Origin: Mesorhizobium sp. AR02
GTDB taxonomy: Bacteria > Pseudomonadota > Alphaproteobacteria > Rhizobiales > Rhizobiaceae
DNA: 64,000 nt
Assembly: GCF_024746835.1 (NCBI RefSeq)
Contig: NZ_CP080531.1
Coordinates: 3,740,001-3,804,000 of the forward strand
Direction: 5' to 3'
This document shows, in pieces, positions 37,936 through 46,583 of this stretch (the first letter of the stretch is position 1; the number at the start of each line of letters is the position of its first letter). Made by a program: the position numbers and the translations under genes. Below the pieces are notes generated by a model. It ran no database searches, was not told where the DNA came from, and saw nothing but the letters and a program-made list of their open reading frames with translations.

Positions 37936-39658
37936 CTTTCAGCCTCGCCCGGGCCGCATCCGCTCCGCCCGCGCCCAGCGCGCAAAACCCTTCATCGCCC
38001 AGGCGCTCGCAGCCGCCCAGCGGGCCGGCGGCGGCATCTCGCGACAGGGCATGCTCAGAAGCGGGAAGCGCTCGACGTTCGGGCGCGGCCGCGTCGCCAG
38101 CGTGCGGGCCAACCGCCTGCTGACTGGCCGCTCGCGTCTGGTCACGATCAAGACGCGCGTCGTCCGGCACACAGCACGCTTGGCGCCGCTTGCCGCCCAT
38201 CTCGGTTATCTCCGCCGCGAGGGCGTCACGAGGGATGGGGAGAAGGCGCGCCTGTTCGGCCCCGAGACCGAGGACGCAGATCCCAAGGCGTTAGCGGAGC
38301 GATGCCAGGGCGACCGGCATCATTTCCGCTTCATCGTCTCACCCGAGGATGCCGCCGAGCTGTCCGACATCAAGGGCTACGCCCGCGAACTGGTCGGGCA
38401 AATGGAGAAGGACCTCGGGACGAAACTCGACTGGGTCGCCGTCGACCATTGGAATACCCAGCATCCGCACGTCCACATCATCGTCCGCGGCATCGCCGGG
38501 GACGGTCAGGACCTCGTCATCGCGCGCGACTATATCAAGGAGGGGATGCGCGCCCGCGCTCAGGAGCTGGTTACGCAGGAGTTGGGGCCACGCACCGATC
38601 TCCAAATCCGCCAAGCCCTTGAACGCCAGGTCGAGCAGGAACGTTGGACCCAGCTCGATCGTCAGCTTTCCCGCGATGCTGATAGGCACGGCATCATCGA
38701 CATGGCGCCGCATGCAGATCGCCAACCCGACGAATTCCACACCCTGAAGGTCGGGCGGCTGCGCCGGTTGGAGGCGCTCGGCCTCGCGCATCAGCTTGGG
38801 CCTGGCCAATGGATAATGGACGACGCGGCCGAGACCACGCTGCGCGAGCTCGGCGAGCGCGGCGACATCATCAAGCGCATCCACCGGGGCTTGAAGGAGC
38901 GGGGGATCGAGCGCGGCACTGCGTCCTATGTGCTCGCCAGCGAGAGCCTCGACGATCCCGTCATCGGCCGCCTGGTCGATCGCGGCCTCGATGACGAGCT
39001 CAAGGGCACGGCCTATGCCGTGGTCGACGGCGTCGACGGCCGCACGCATCACATCAAGCTGCCTGACATTGATGCCGCAGGCGACAGCACGCCGGGCTCG
39101 ATCGTCGAGCTGCGCAAGTTCGATGATGCACGGGGTCAGCGGCGCGTGGCGATGGCGGTGCGTTCCGATCTCGACATCTCCGCCCAGGTCACCGCGACGG
39201 GCGCCACCTGGCTCGACCGGCAAGCGATCGCGCGGGAACCGGCGGCGATCGGCCAAGGCGGCTTCGGCGCGGAGGTACGCGATGCGATGGACCGTCGCGC
39301 CGAGGAACTGATCCGGCAGGGCCTCGCCGCACGGCAGGCGCGTGGCATCACCTTCGCGCGCAACCTCATCACCACGCTCCGCGACCGCGAAGTGGCGGCA
39401 CTCGGCGAGCGGCTGGCGGCCGAGACGGGGCGTTCCTTCAACCGATCCGCCCCCGGCGAATATGTCGCCGGCACCTATCAGCGACGCGTGACGCTCGCCT
39501 CCGGCCGCTTCGCCATGCTCGACGACGGCCTCGGCTTCCAGCTCGTGCCCTGGTCGCCCTCGCTGGAAAAACAACTCGGCCGCCATGTCTCCGGCATCGC
39601 CCGCGATGACGGCGGTATCGACTGGAGCTTTGGCCGCAAGCGGGGCCTCGGCCTGTGA
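37919..39658 (+). CDS. rlxS: Relaxase (RlxS/VirD2-like, DUF3363-type)
   Basis: 579 residues from the ATG at 37919. The relaxase core (about 60-200) includes RHHFRFIVSPEDAAEL and the metal-binding His triad region DHWNTQHPHVHIIVRG. A basic N-terminus (RPGRIRSARAQRAK) precedes it. The C-terminal half contains the DUF3363 domain (ERGTASYVLASESLDDP, GQRRVAMAVRSD, TWLDRQAIAREPA). It nicks oriT and leads the transferred strand. The conserved active Tyr cannot be chosen with certainty by eye. Confidence 0.88.
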   Translation: MAEENDFQPRPGRIRSARAQRAKPFIAQALAAAQRAGGGISRQGMLRSGKRSTFGRGRVASVRANRLLTGRSRLVTIKTRVVRHTARLAPLAAHLGYLRREGVTRDGEKARLFGPETEDADPKALAERCQGDRHHFRFIVSPEDAAELSDIKGYARELVGQMEKDLGTKLDWVAVDHWNTQHPHVHIIVRGIAGDGQDLVIARDYIKEGMRARAQELVTQELGPRTDLQIRQALERQVEQERWTQLDRQLSRDADRHGIIDMAPHADRQPDEFHTLKVGRLRRLEALGLAHQLGPGQWIMDDAAETTLRELGERGDIIKRIHRGLKERGIERGTASYVLASESLDDPVIGRLVDRGLDDELKGTAYAVVDGVDGRTHHIKLPDIDAAGDSTPGSIVELRKFDDARGQRRVAMAVRSDLDISAQVTATGATWLDRQAIAREPAAIGQGGFGAEVRDAMDRRAEELIRQGLAARQARGITFARNLITTLRDREVAALGERLAAETGRSFNRSAPGEYVAGTYQRRVTLASGRFAMLDDGLGFQLVPWSPSLEKQLGRHVSGIARDDGGIDWSFGRKRGLGL

Positions 39659-39698
39659 ACCAATCCGATCCCTCACATCTATCCAGAAAGGACCTGTT

Positions 39699-41684
39699 AT
39701 GTCCGCCACCAAAATCCTCTGGGGCCAGCTCATCACCGTCTTGCTGGTCGTGCTCATGACGATGTGGACGGCAACCGAATGGACGGCCTGGCGCCTCGGC
39801 TTCCAGCCCGAGCTTGGGCGTCCCTGGTTCGAGATCTTCCATTTCCCGATCTATCTGCCGCCGGCTTTCTTTGCCTGGTGGTACGGCTACGACGCCTACG
39901 CCCCACACATCTTCGTCGAAGGCGGCTATATCGCCGCCTCCGGCGGCCTGATCTCCGTCGCCGTCGCGATCGGCATGTCGGTCTGGCGGGCGCGTGAGGC
40001 CAAGAACGTCGAGACCTATGGCTCTGCCCGCTGGGCGCAGCCCCGGGAGGTCAGGGCGGCCGGTCTGCTCGGACCCGATGGCGTCGTGCTTGGCCGACTC
40101 GACCGCGAGTATCTGCGCCATGACGGACCGGAACATGTGCTGTGCTTCGCCCCGACGCGGAGCGGCAAGGGCGTCGGATTGGTCGTGCCGTCACTGCTGA
40201 CCTGGCCGGGTTCGGCGATCGTGCATGACATCAAGGGGGAGAACTGGCAGCTCACCGCTGGCTTGCGCGCAACGCATGGCCGGGTGCTGCTGTTTGATCC
40301 GACCAATGCGAAATCATCCGCCTACAATCCGCTGCTCGAGGTCCGCCGCGGCGAATGGGAAGTCCGCGACGTCCAGAACATCGCCGACATCCTTGTCGAT
40401 CCTGAAGGAAGCTTGGACAAGCGAAACCATTGGGAGAAGACCAGCCACGCGCTGCTGGTCGGCGCCATCCTGCACGTCCTCTATGCGGAGGCGGACAAAA
40501 CGCTGGCCGGTGTCGCCGCCTTCCTCTCCGATCCAAAACGGCCAATCGAGTCGACTCTCGCTGCCATGATGAAGACGGCGCATTTGGGCGAAGCCGGCGT
40601 TCATCCTGTCGTCGCCTCAGCTGCGCGCGAACTGCTCAACAAATCCGACAATGAGCGATCCGGCGTGCTCTCCACCGCCATGTCGTTTCTCGGGCTCTAT
40701 CGCGATCCGGTCGTGGCGGAAGTCACGCGGCGCTGCGACTGGCGGATCGCCGATATTGTTGGCGGCAAGCAGCCGGCGACGCTCTACCTCGTAGTGCCGC
40801 CCTCCGACATCAACCGGACAAAACCGCTCATCCGGCTGATCCTCAACCAGATCGGCCGACGCCTGACGGAGGACCTGCAGGCGAGGGGAGGGCGCCATCG
40901 GCTGCTCCTGATGCTCGACGAGTTTCCCGCGCTCGGCCGCCTCGACTTCTTCGAGAGCGCGCTCGCCTTCATGGCCGGCTATGGGCTCAAGAGCTTCCTG
41001 ATCGCACAGAGCCTCAATCAGATCGAGAAGGCCTACGGCCCGAACAACTCGATCCTCGACAACTGCCATGTGCGCGTCAGCTTTGCGACCAACGATGAGC
41101 GCACCGCCAAACGTGTCTCCGATGCGCTCGGCACTGCGACCGAGATGAAGGCAATGAAGAACTATGCCGGGCACCGGCTCTCGCCCTGGCTTGGTCATCT
41201 GATGGTTTCGCGTTCGGAGACGGCGCGGCCGCTGCTCACCCCCGGCGAGATCATGCAGCTCCCGCCCACGGATGAGATCGTCATGGTCGCGGGCACCCCG
41301 CCGATCCGGGCGAAGAAGGCGCGCTATTACGAGGACGTGCGGTTTCAGGAGCGTGTGTTGCAGCCGCCGGCGCTGACCAGACCCGAGACCTCGCAGCCAG
41401 ACGACTGGAGCGCCCGGCCACTGCCAGCGCGTCAACCGATCGCCGAGACGCCGCCGGCCGAACAGGCGCAAGACGACGATCCGACCGAGTCCGAGCGACG
41501 ACGGCAGCCGGAACTCAGCAGGGCGAAGCCGATCGAGAAGAAGGAGCCGATCGACAACGAGTTCGCGCCCGATGCCGGCGACGACGCGGAGGACGATGCG
41601 GCCAGCATAGGTCGGATGAACCGCCTCGTACAAGGCGTCGCGCGGCAAGTCTCGCTCGACCCCGACGACGGCATGGAGCTGTGA
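39699..41684 (+). CDS. traG: TraG/VirD4 coupling protein
   Basis: 661 residues; AGAAAGGA precedes the ATG. Two N-terminal membrane helices (about 8-28 and 75-100). Walker A FAPTRSGKGVGLVVPSLL and Walker B LLMLDEFPALGRL, with the conserved KGENWQLTAGLR and AQSLNQIEKAYG blocks. It docks the relaxosome to the Trb channel and pumps DNA. The acidic C-terminal 90 residues are variable. A ribbon-helix-helix gene follows 4 bases later. Confidence 0.93.
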   Translation: MSATKILWGQLITVLLVVLMTMWTATEWTAWRLGFQPELGRPWFEIFHFPIYLPPAFFAWWYGYDAYAPHIFVEGGYIAASGGLISVAVAIGMSVWRAREAKNVETYGSARWAQPREVRAAGLLGPDGVVLGRLDREYLRHDGPEHVLCFAPTRSGKGVGLVVPSLLTWPGSAIVHDIKGENWQLTAGLRATHGRVLLFDPTNAKSSAYNPLLEVRRGEWEVRDVQNIADILVDPEGSLDKRNHWEKTSHALLVGAILHVLYAEADKTLAGVAAFLSDPKRPIESTLAAMMKTAHLGEAGVHPVVASAARELLNKSDNERSGVLSTAMSFLGLYRDPVVAEVTRRCDWRIADIVGGKQPATLYLVVPPSDINRTKPLIRLILNQIGRRLTEDLQARGGRHRLLLMLDEFPALGRLDFFESALAFMAGYGLKSFLIAQSLNQIEKAYGPNNSILDNCHVRVSFATNDERTAKRVSDALGTATEMKAMKNYAGHRLSPWLGHLMVSRSETARPLLTPGEIMQLPPTDEIVMVAGTPPIRAKKARYYEDVRFQERVLQPPALTRPETSQPDDWSARPLPARQPIAETPPAEQAQDDDPTESERRRQPELSRAKPIEKKEPIDNEFAPDAGDDAEDDAASIGRMNRLVQGVARQVSLDPDDGMEL

Positions 41685-41688
41685 GGCG

Positions 41689-42138
41689 ATGATGACCACA
41701 TCGAAGAAAAAATCGGCCGTCTCCGTCTATCTCGATCCCGATGTCATGAGGCGGTTGTCAGCCTATGCCGCCCGGCGCGAGCAACCGATGTCCCTGATCG
41801 CGGAAGCGGCCATCGCGTCCTTCCTGTCGCCCGATGCCGACGAGCGGCGCGAGGCCGCCATCGCCAAGCGCCTCGACCAGCAGGATCGGCGCCTGGCGCG
41901 TCTCGAGCGCGATGTCGGCATCGCCGTCGAGACGCTGGCGCTGTTCATCCGCTTCTGGCTCACCACAACGCCGCCGTTGCCCGAGCCCGCCGCCCAAGCG
42001 GCGCGGGCGAAGGCCGGCGCGCGGTATGACAATTTCATCGCGGCGCTCGGCCGCCGACTCAGTGAGGGGCCGAAGCTTCGGCAGGAGATTCCTGAGGACG
42101 TGCAGGGGTCGTCAACAGCGGACGATGAACCAAGGTGA
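41689..42138 (+). CDS. CopG-type ribbon-helix-helix protein
   Basis: 149 residues. The N-terminal ribbon-helix-helix reads SAVSVYLDPDVMRRLSAY, AARREQPMSLIAEAAIASF. A helical stretch with a hydrophobic segment (VETLALFIRFWLTTTPPL) follows. Such genes regularly lie between traG and trbB and may be relaxosome accessories or repressors. Next to it the transfer cluster is interrupted by unrelated cargo. Confidence 0.82.
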   Translation: MMTTSKKKSAVSVYLDPDVMRRLSAYAARREQPMSLIAEAAIASFLSPDADERREAAIAKRLDQQDRRLARLERDVGIAVETLALFIRFWLTTTPPLPEPAAQAARAKAGARYDNFIAALGRRLSEGPKLRQEIPEDVQGSSTADDEPR

Positions 42139-42334
42139 ACCACGTCGTAAGCCGCATCCGATTCAATTCCAATTTCGACGGGTGCGATAGTGCCCGTATC
42201 GAGGATTGTCATCACCTCGTCATTGTATCCCTCGACGATCGACGTCGACGGCCACATTCGTCGCTTCAAACGCTTGCCGGTCCGCCTGATTGCAAACACC
42301 AGGAATCGTATCCAATAAGTATGAGGGGTATGTC

Positions 42335-43981
42335 GTGCTCAAAGCCATTCGACCTTGTTTGCTAATCTGTGCCGCATGCTTTTCCCTGGCCGGCTGCAAT
42401 GACGCGGCGCTCTTTCAAGCACCGCCACGCGGCGGAGATCCGGCGCCGCCACCTGCTGTATCGGACAGCGTCATCACGCTCGTCGCATCGCTCCCGTATG
42501 CTGCGCTTGCCCAGATTGCGGAAGCCAAAATTCCCCAGAACGTTCCTTTGGAAGGCGATGGCCATGTCGCCTGTATGGACGTGCCATACCTCAATGCCGG
42601 CCACGTCGGCTCGCATCAGGAGTGCGTTAATAAGCCCTACGTCGATTTTCGGGGTGTCGGAACAGAGAGAGTCTGTGTGAACGTTCCCGACATTACTGGC
42701 CCAAGCGTCGGCATGAAAAATCAATGTGCCGACTACCATTGGAATGCCGACGTCAGCAAAGACGGCCCCGTTCGGATCGGGAAGTCGGGAGCGGATATCC
42801 AGGTCGCGCAAAATATCCATATTACAGGCAAGGCCGGACTGGGTGGTGATCTCGCTGGAGCTCTGTCTCTGTCTGGCAAGAACTTCGACGCGCGGGTCGC
42901 GTCGGCCATGAACCTCAATGTCGGGCTCGACAATCGCTGGTGTCCGCTTGTCAAGGTCGCTCCCGTCGGACGATGGGTCGACAGTGCTTCCGTCGAAGTG
43001 GTCGGTCGAAACTGCGTCGGGATCGACCTTGGCCCACTTGGCCATCCGCAGATTTGCGCCGGCCCCGTCAATCTGGGCTTGGCCGATGTCCTGAACAGCG
43101 AGTTTGACAAGCATCGGGACGATATCCAACGCGCCGCGCAAGGCGCTCTATCCTGCGACATGGTCCGTGCGAAGGTCGGAGAGCAGTGGCACCCGTTCTC
43201 GATCAAGATCGACCGATCGGGACAGGCCCCCCTCTTTTTGAATATCGAACCGAAGACGGCCGGTTTCTCTGGACTCGTTGCCGGAGACAGCGCGAGCAAG
43301 ATCGTCGTGCGTGTCGGCGTGAAGACAGTTCTGTCGCCGTCCGAAATGGCGAGCACGGCCGGGACCCTCCCCGAGCTCGACCCGGCCGCCGCCAATCAGG
43401 GCGGTCTCGACATCAATCTTCAGGCCGTCGCTCCTTATGATTTCCTGAAGAACGAGCTGGCGACCGCCATGAAAGGAAAGACCTTCAAGAAGGATACCGC
43501 GGCCGGCGTAATTGTAGTCCGCATCGACGATGTCGACCTCTATCCGAGCCAGGGTTCTCTCGCCGTTGGCCTGAAAATCGATGCGAAGCTGCCGGGACGA
43601 TGGTTCGACACGACCGGATGGGTCTACTTGTCCGGAAAGCCGACGCCAGTTCAAAATGGCAAGGCGATTGCGATCGAAGACATCGGCTTCGCGACGGTCC
43701 TCGACAACGCATTCTGGTCGGCCGTCCAGAGTCTTTTCGAGACGGAAATTCTTTCGACTTTGAAAGGACACGCTCAGTTCGATCTCACCAACGAGATCGA
43801 TCAAGCGGCTGCTCAAATCACGTCGGCCATTGCCAAAGCCGATGTGCCGGGACTCAAGATCACCGCTGGGCCGCCAGCGATCCAACTGAGGGGCGTCAAT
43901 ATCGCTAGCGACACATTGATCGTGACCACGAAGCTGAGCATGACTCTCGATACGGAGCTGACCGCTGCATTGGTCAAGTGA
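42335..43981 (+). CDS. DUF4403 family lipoprotein
   Basis: 548 residues from the GTG at 42335, chosen because GAGGGG lies upstream and a lipoprotein signal follows at once (LLICAACFSLAGC, lipobox LAGC). The body matches the DUF4403 type, with paired beta-rich tubular-lipid-binding-like halves: ITLVASLPYAALAQIAEAK near the start and the repeated pattern GLKIDAKLPGRWFDTTGWV later. Cys pairs (VACMDVPY, QECVNKP, ERVCVNVP) are notable. It is not a conjugation component known to me and looks inserted between traG and trbB. Confidence 0.75.
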   Translation: MLKAIRPCLLICAACFSLAGCNDAALFQAPPRGGDPAPPPAVSDSVITLVASLPYAALAQIAEAKIPQNVPLEGDGHVACMDVPYLNAGHVGSHQECVNKPYVDFRGVGTERVCVNVPDITGPSVGMKNQCADYHWNADVSKDGPVRIGKSGADIQVAQNIHITGKAGLGGDLAGALSLSGKNFDARVASAMNLNVGLDNRWCPLVKVAPVGRWVDSASVEVVGRNCVGIDLGPLGHPQICAGPVNLGLADVLNSEFDKHRDDIQRAAQGALSCDMVRAKVGEQWHPFSIKIDRSGQAPLFLNIEPKTAGFSGLVAGDSASKIVVRVGVKTVLSPSEMASTAGTLPELDPAAANQGGLDINLQAVAPYDFLKNELATAMKGKTFKKDTAAGVIVVRIDDVDLYPSQGSLAVGLKIDAKLPGRWFDTTGWVYLSGKPTPVQNGKAIAIEDIGFATVLDNAFWSAVQSLFETEILSTLKGHAQFDLTNEIDQAAAQITSAIAKADVPGLKITAGPPAIQLRGVNIASDTLIVTTKLSMTLDTELTAALVK

Positions 43982-44001
43982 CCGACACGGCAGGCGTCTA
44001 G

Positions 44002-44674
44002 CTACGTCGTCTCATTCGATGCGGTCGACGGTTTAGGCTTGCGCGATGAAAAAATGAAGAAGACCGCCCACGTCGCCATCCCGGTCGCTGCGAGCGGCAA
44101 GCAATAGAAGGCCAGTGGCGTCAAGGATCTCGGAAACAGTTCGACGCCGGACGTACAGGGAGCCTCACCGGCACCGGTCTTGCGAAGGCGCATTTGTTTG
44201 CCCTCCTTGGCGGTGGGTGCCCACAAAAGGGTCGTTTCTGAACCCTTGTAGAAATTCTGGGTATTCTGTTCGCAGATGTCGCCGGACTCTGCCTCGGCCA
44301 TGCAGCGGACGATGCCTGCAAACGGCATGGCGACGAAGATCAACAGAACGCAGACCTGAAAGATTTTCGCTTCCCACGCAGCAGTGTCCAGCCCTTCGAG
44401 CCAGATGACCGGGATGCGCGAGTGCCATTGATTGCCATAGCGCCTCGCGTGCAAAAGCAGGGCAATCGTCGCCACGAGGAGCAATCCGCTCCCGACGATC
44501 GTCCCGAAATAACCGATGGCCGGATTGTTGTCGGCAGCGTTGCCACCCTTGTCGCCGAAGACGCGGCCCAGGAACTCCGAGCCACCCTGAAGCGCGATAA
44601 TGCTCGTCGCCAGAAAGAGAACGCAGGCGACCGACAGCCACTTGCCACAGTTGGGTAAAATGCGTTTTGTTCAT
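44002..44674 (-). pseudogene. Membrane protein gene with a one-base frameshift at its start
   Basis: The long frame (stop at 44002) has helices SVACVLFLATSIIAL, IVGSGLLLVATIALLLH and IFQVCVLLIFVAMPFAGIV plus FYCLPLAATGMATWAVFFIF. It extends upstream without an ATG to a stop. The only good start (ATG at 44674 with a GGAGG-like site) is one base out of frame. Removing one A from the A4 run (TTTT on +, 44665-44668) would join them as MNKRILPNCGKWLSV. Either a recent mutation, a slippage switch or a sequencing error. No family recognised. Convergent with the DUF4403 gene. Confidence 0.6.
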
Positions 44675-44973
44675 CCTTCACCTCCGATCGTTGCAATACA
44701 CACGGCGTAAGACGCCCGTGTGATCGCTGCTTGGGCATTGCGAATCGCGATCTTTACGTGCTTGGAGCCTCATGGCTCGAGCGGCAAAATGTATCGACAG
44801 AACGCCCAGGCGAAACGTAAAGCCCGCCACCATTCCGCACCCAGCAAGTCTTTTTTCTCCGCGCTACGCCGGCCCCCTACGACGCCTAAAACCTTGTTGA
44901 TCTGCCCCATTTATTGCCCTTTCTAATCATCCCTGTCGCCAATCGCATCGATTGGCCTTCGACGGGGACGATC

Positions 44974-45972
44974 GTGGCGGTTGCTCTTGCTTCTTCTGAA
45001 GCCTTTTCCCGCGGAGCGCGTATGTTGCGCACCGCGCTCGGACCGGCGATCGCGACCTTCCTCGAAGACCCTTCCATCGTCGAGGTGATGCTCAACCCCG
45101 ACGGCCGACTTTGGATCGATCGGCTGTCGGGTGGCCTGGAGGATAGCGGCCGCGCCATGTCCGCTGCCGACGGCGAGCGGATCGTGCGCCTGGTCGCCCA
45201 CCATGTCGGCGCTGAGGTGCATGCCGGTGCGCCGCGCGTCTCGGCCGAACTGCCCGAGACCGGAGAGCGGTTCGAAGGGCTTCTGCCGCCGGTGGTCGCG
45301 GCTCCGACTTTCGCGATCCGCAAGCCTGCCGTCGCGGTGTTCACGCTTGACGACTATGTCGCCGCCGGCGTCATGACCGCGGGCCAAGCGGCTGTGCTGC
45401 GCAATGCCGTCACCTCGCGCAAAAACATCCTGGTCGCCGGCGGCACCTCTACCGGCAAAACGACGCTGACCAACGCGCTGCTCGCCGAAATCGCCGAAAG
45501 CACCGACCGCGTGGTACTGATCGAGGATACGCGCGAGCTGCAATGCCGGGCGCCGAACCTGGTGGCGCTGCGCACCAAGGACGGCGTCGCCTCGCTGTCC
45601 GATCTCGTCCGCTCGTCGCTACGCCTGCGGCCCGATCGCATCCCGATTGGCGAGGTTCGAGGCGCAGAGGCTCTTGATCTGCTGAAGGCCTGGGGCACCG
45701 GCCATCCCGGCGGCATCGGCACCATCCATGCCGGCACCGCGCTCGGGGCCATCCGTCGCCTTGAGCAGCTCATCCAGGAAGCGGTCATCACCGTCCCGCG
45801 CGCGCTGATCGCCGAGACCATCGATTGCGTCGCCGTGCTCTCCGGCCGTGGGTCGGAGCGCCGCCTCGCTGAACTCGCCCTTGTCGCCGGGCTCGATCCC
45901 GCCACGGGCGACTACCGCGTTATCCCAGCCGCGGCGAGCGGCGAAACCATTCCCCAAGGAGACAGAGCATGA
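44974..45972 (+). CDS. trbB: TrbB, VirB11-like transfer ATPase
   Basis: 332 residues from a GTG at 44974; the family core starts [18 protein letters not shown], and a longer frame from 44914 is possible. Walker [18 protein letters not shown], Asp box [12 protein letters not shown], Walker [16 protein letters not shown], His box [13 protein letters not shown] hexameric cytoplasmic ATPase that powers assembly and DNA passage. First gene of the trb operon. The 300 bases upstream show no further gene and should hold its promoter. Confidence 0.92.
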   Translation: MAVALASSEAFSRGARMLRTALGPAIATFLEDPSIVEVMLNPDGRLWIDRLSGGLEDSGRAMSAADGERIVRLVAHHVGAEVHAGAPRVSAELPETGERFEGLLPPVVAAPTFAIRKPAVAVFTLDDYVAAGVMTAGQAAVLRNAVTSRKNILVAGGTSTGKTTLTNALLAEIAESTDRVVLIEDTRELQCRAPNLVALRTKDGVASLSDLVRSSLRLRPDRIPIGEVRGAEALDLLKAWGTGHPGGIGTIHAGTALGAIRRLEQLIQEAVITVPRALIAETIDCVAVLSGRGSERRLAELALVAGLDPATGDYRVIPAAASGETIPQGDRA

Positions 45973-46301
45973 TCCGATTCGCGCTGCGCATCCGTCGCCA
46001 TATCGCGACGTTTTCCACCATCACCTTCGTCAGCATGACGCTGGCCTCGGCGGCTTACGCCTCGGGCTCCTCGATGCCCTGGGAGACGCCGCTCAACCAG
46101 ATCCTGGAATCGGTGCAGGGCCCGGTCGCCAAGATTATTTCGGTCATCATCATCACCGTGACCGGCCTGACGCTCGCCTTCGGCGATACGTCAGGCGGCT
46201 TCCGCCGGCTGATCCAGATCGTCTTCGGCCTCTCGATCGCCTTCGCCGCATCGAGCTTCTTCCTGTCCTTCTTCAGCTTCTCGGGCGGGGCGTTGGTCTG
46301 A
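45969..46301 (+). CDS. trbC: TrbC, VirB2-like pilin
   Basis: 110 residues, ATG overlapping the trbB stop. Long signal peptide ending near ASAAYASG, then two hydrophobic helices (VAKIISVIIITVTGLTLAF and LIQIVFGLSIAFAASSFFL). The pilin is processed, probably by TraF, and forms the mating pilus. Confidence 0.9.
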   Translation: MIRFALRIRRHIATFSTITFVSMTLASAAYASGSSMPWETPLNQILESVQGPVAKIISVIIITVTGLTLAFGDTSGGFRRLIQIVFGLSIAFAASSFFLSFFSFSGGALV

Positions 46302-46576
46302 TGGCGGGGATCATCGATCCGGATGTCCCGGGCTTCTTCGCCCCGGTCCATCGTGCACTGACGGACCCGATCCTGATGGGTGGGGCGCCACGCGCGGTCG
46401 CGATCGCGAATGGCACGCTCGCCGCCGCCATCGCCCTGGGGCTCCGGCTCTGGATACCCGGCGCGCTGATCTGGGCCGTCGGCCACGCCGCCGCCGTCTG
46501 GGCCGCAAAACGCGACCCGCAGTTCGTCGACGTGGTGCGCCGGCATCTGCGCTACCCGCCCTATCTCGGCGTGTGA
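46301..46576 (+). CDS. trbD: TrbD, VirB3-like protein
   Basis: 91 residues, start overlapping the trbC stop by one base. Typical opening PGFFAPVHRALTDPILMGG, then one or two membrane helices (AIANGTLAAAIALGL, LIWAVGHAAAVWA). Inner-membrane component that works with TrbE. Confidence 0.9.
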   Translation: MAGIIDPDVPGFFAPVHRALTDPILMGGAPRAVAIANGTLAAAIALGLRLWIPGALIWAVGHAAAVWAAKRDPQFVDVVRRHLRYPPYLGV

Positions 46577-46583
46577 GGCTCCC

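Noticed and set aside
38339..39757. 472-codon open frame on the - strand
   Set aside because: Shadow of the relaxase gene; composition follows the opposite strand's codon pattern.
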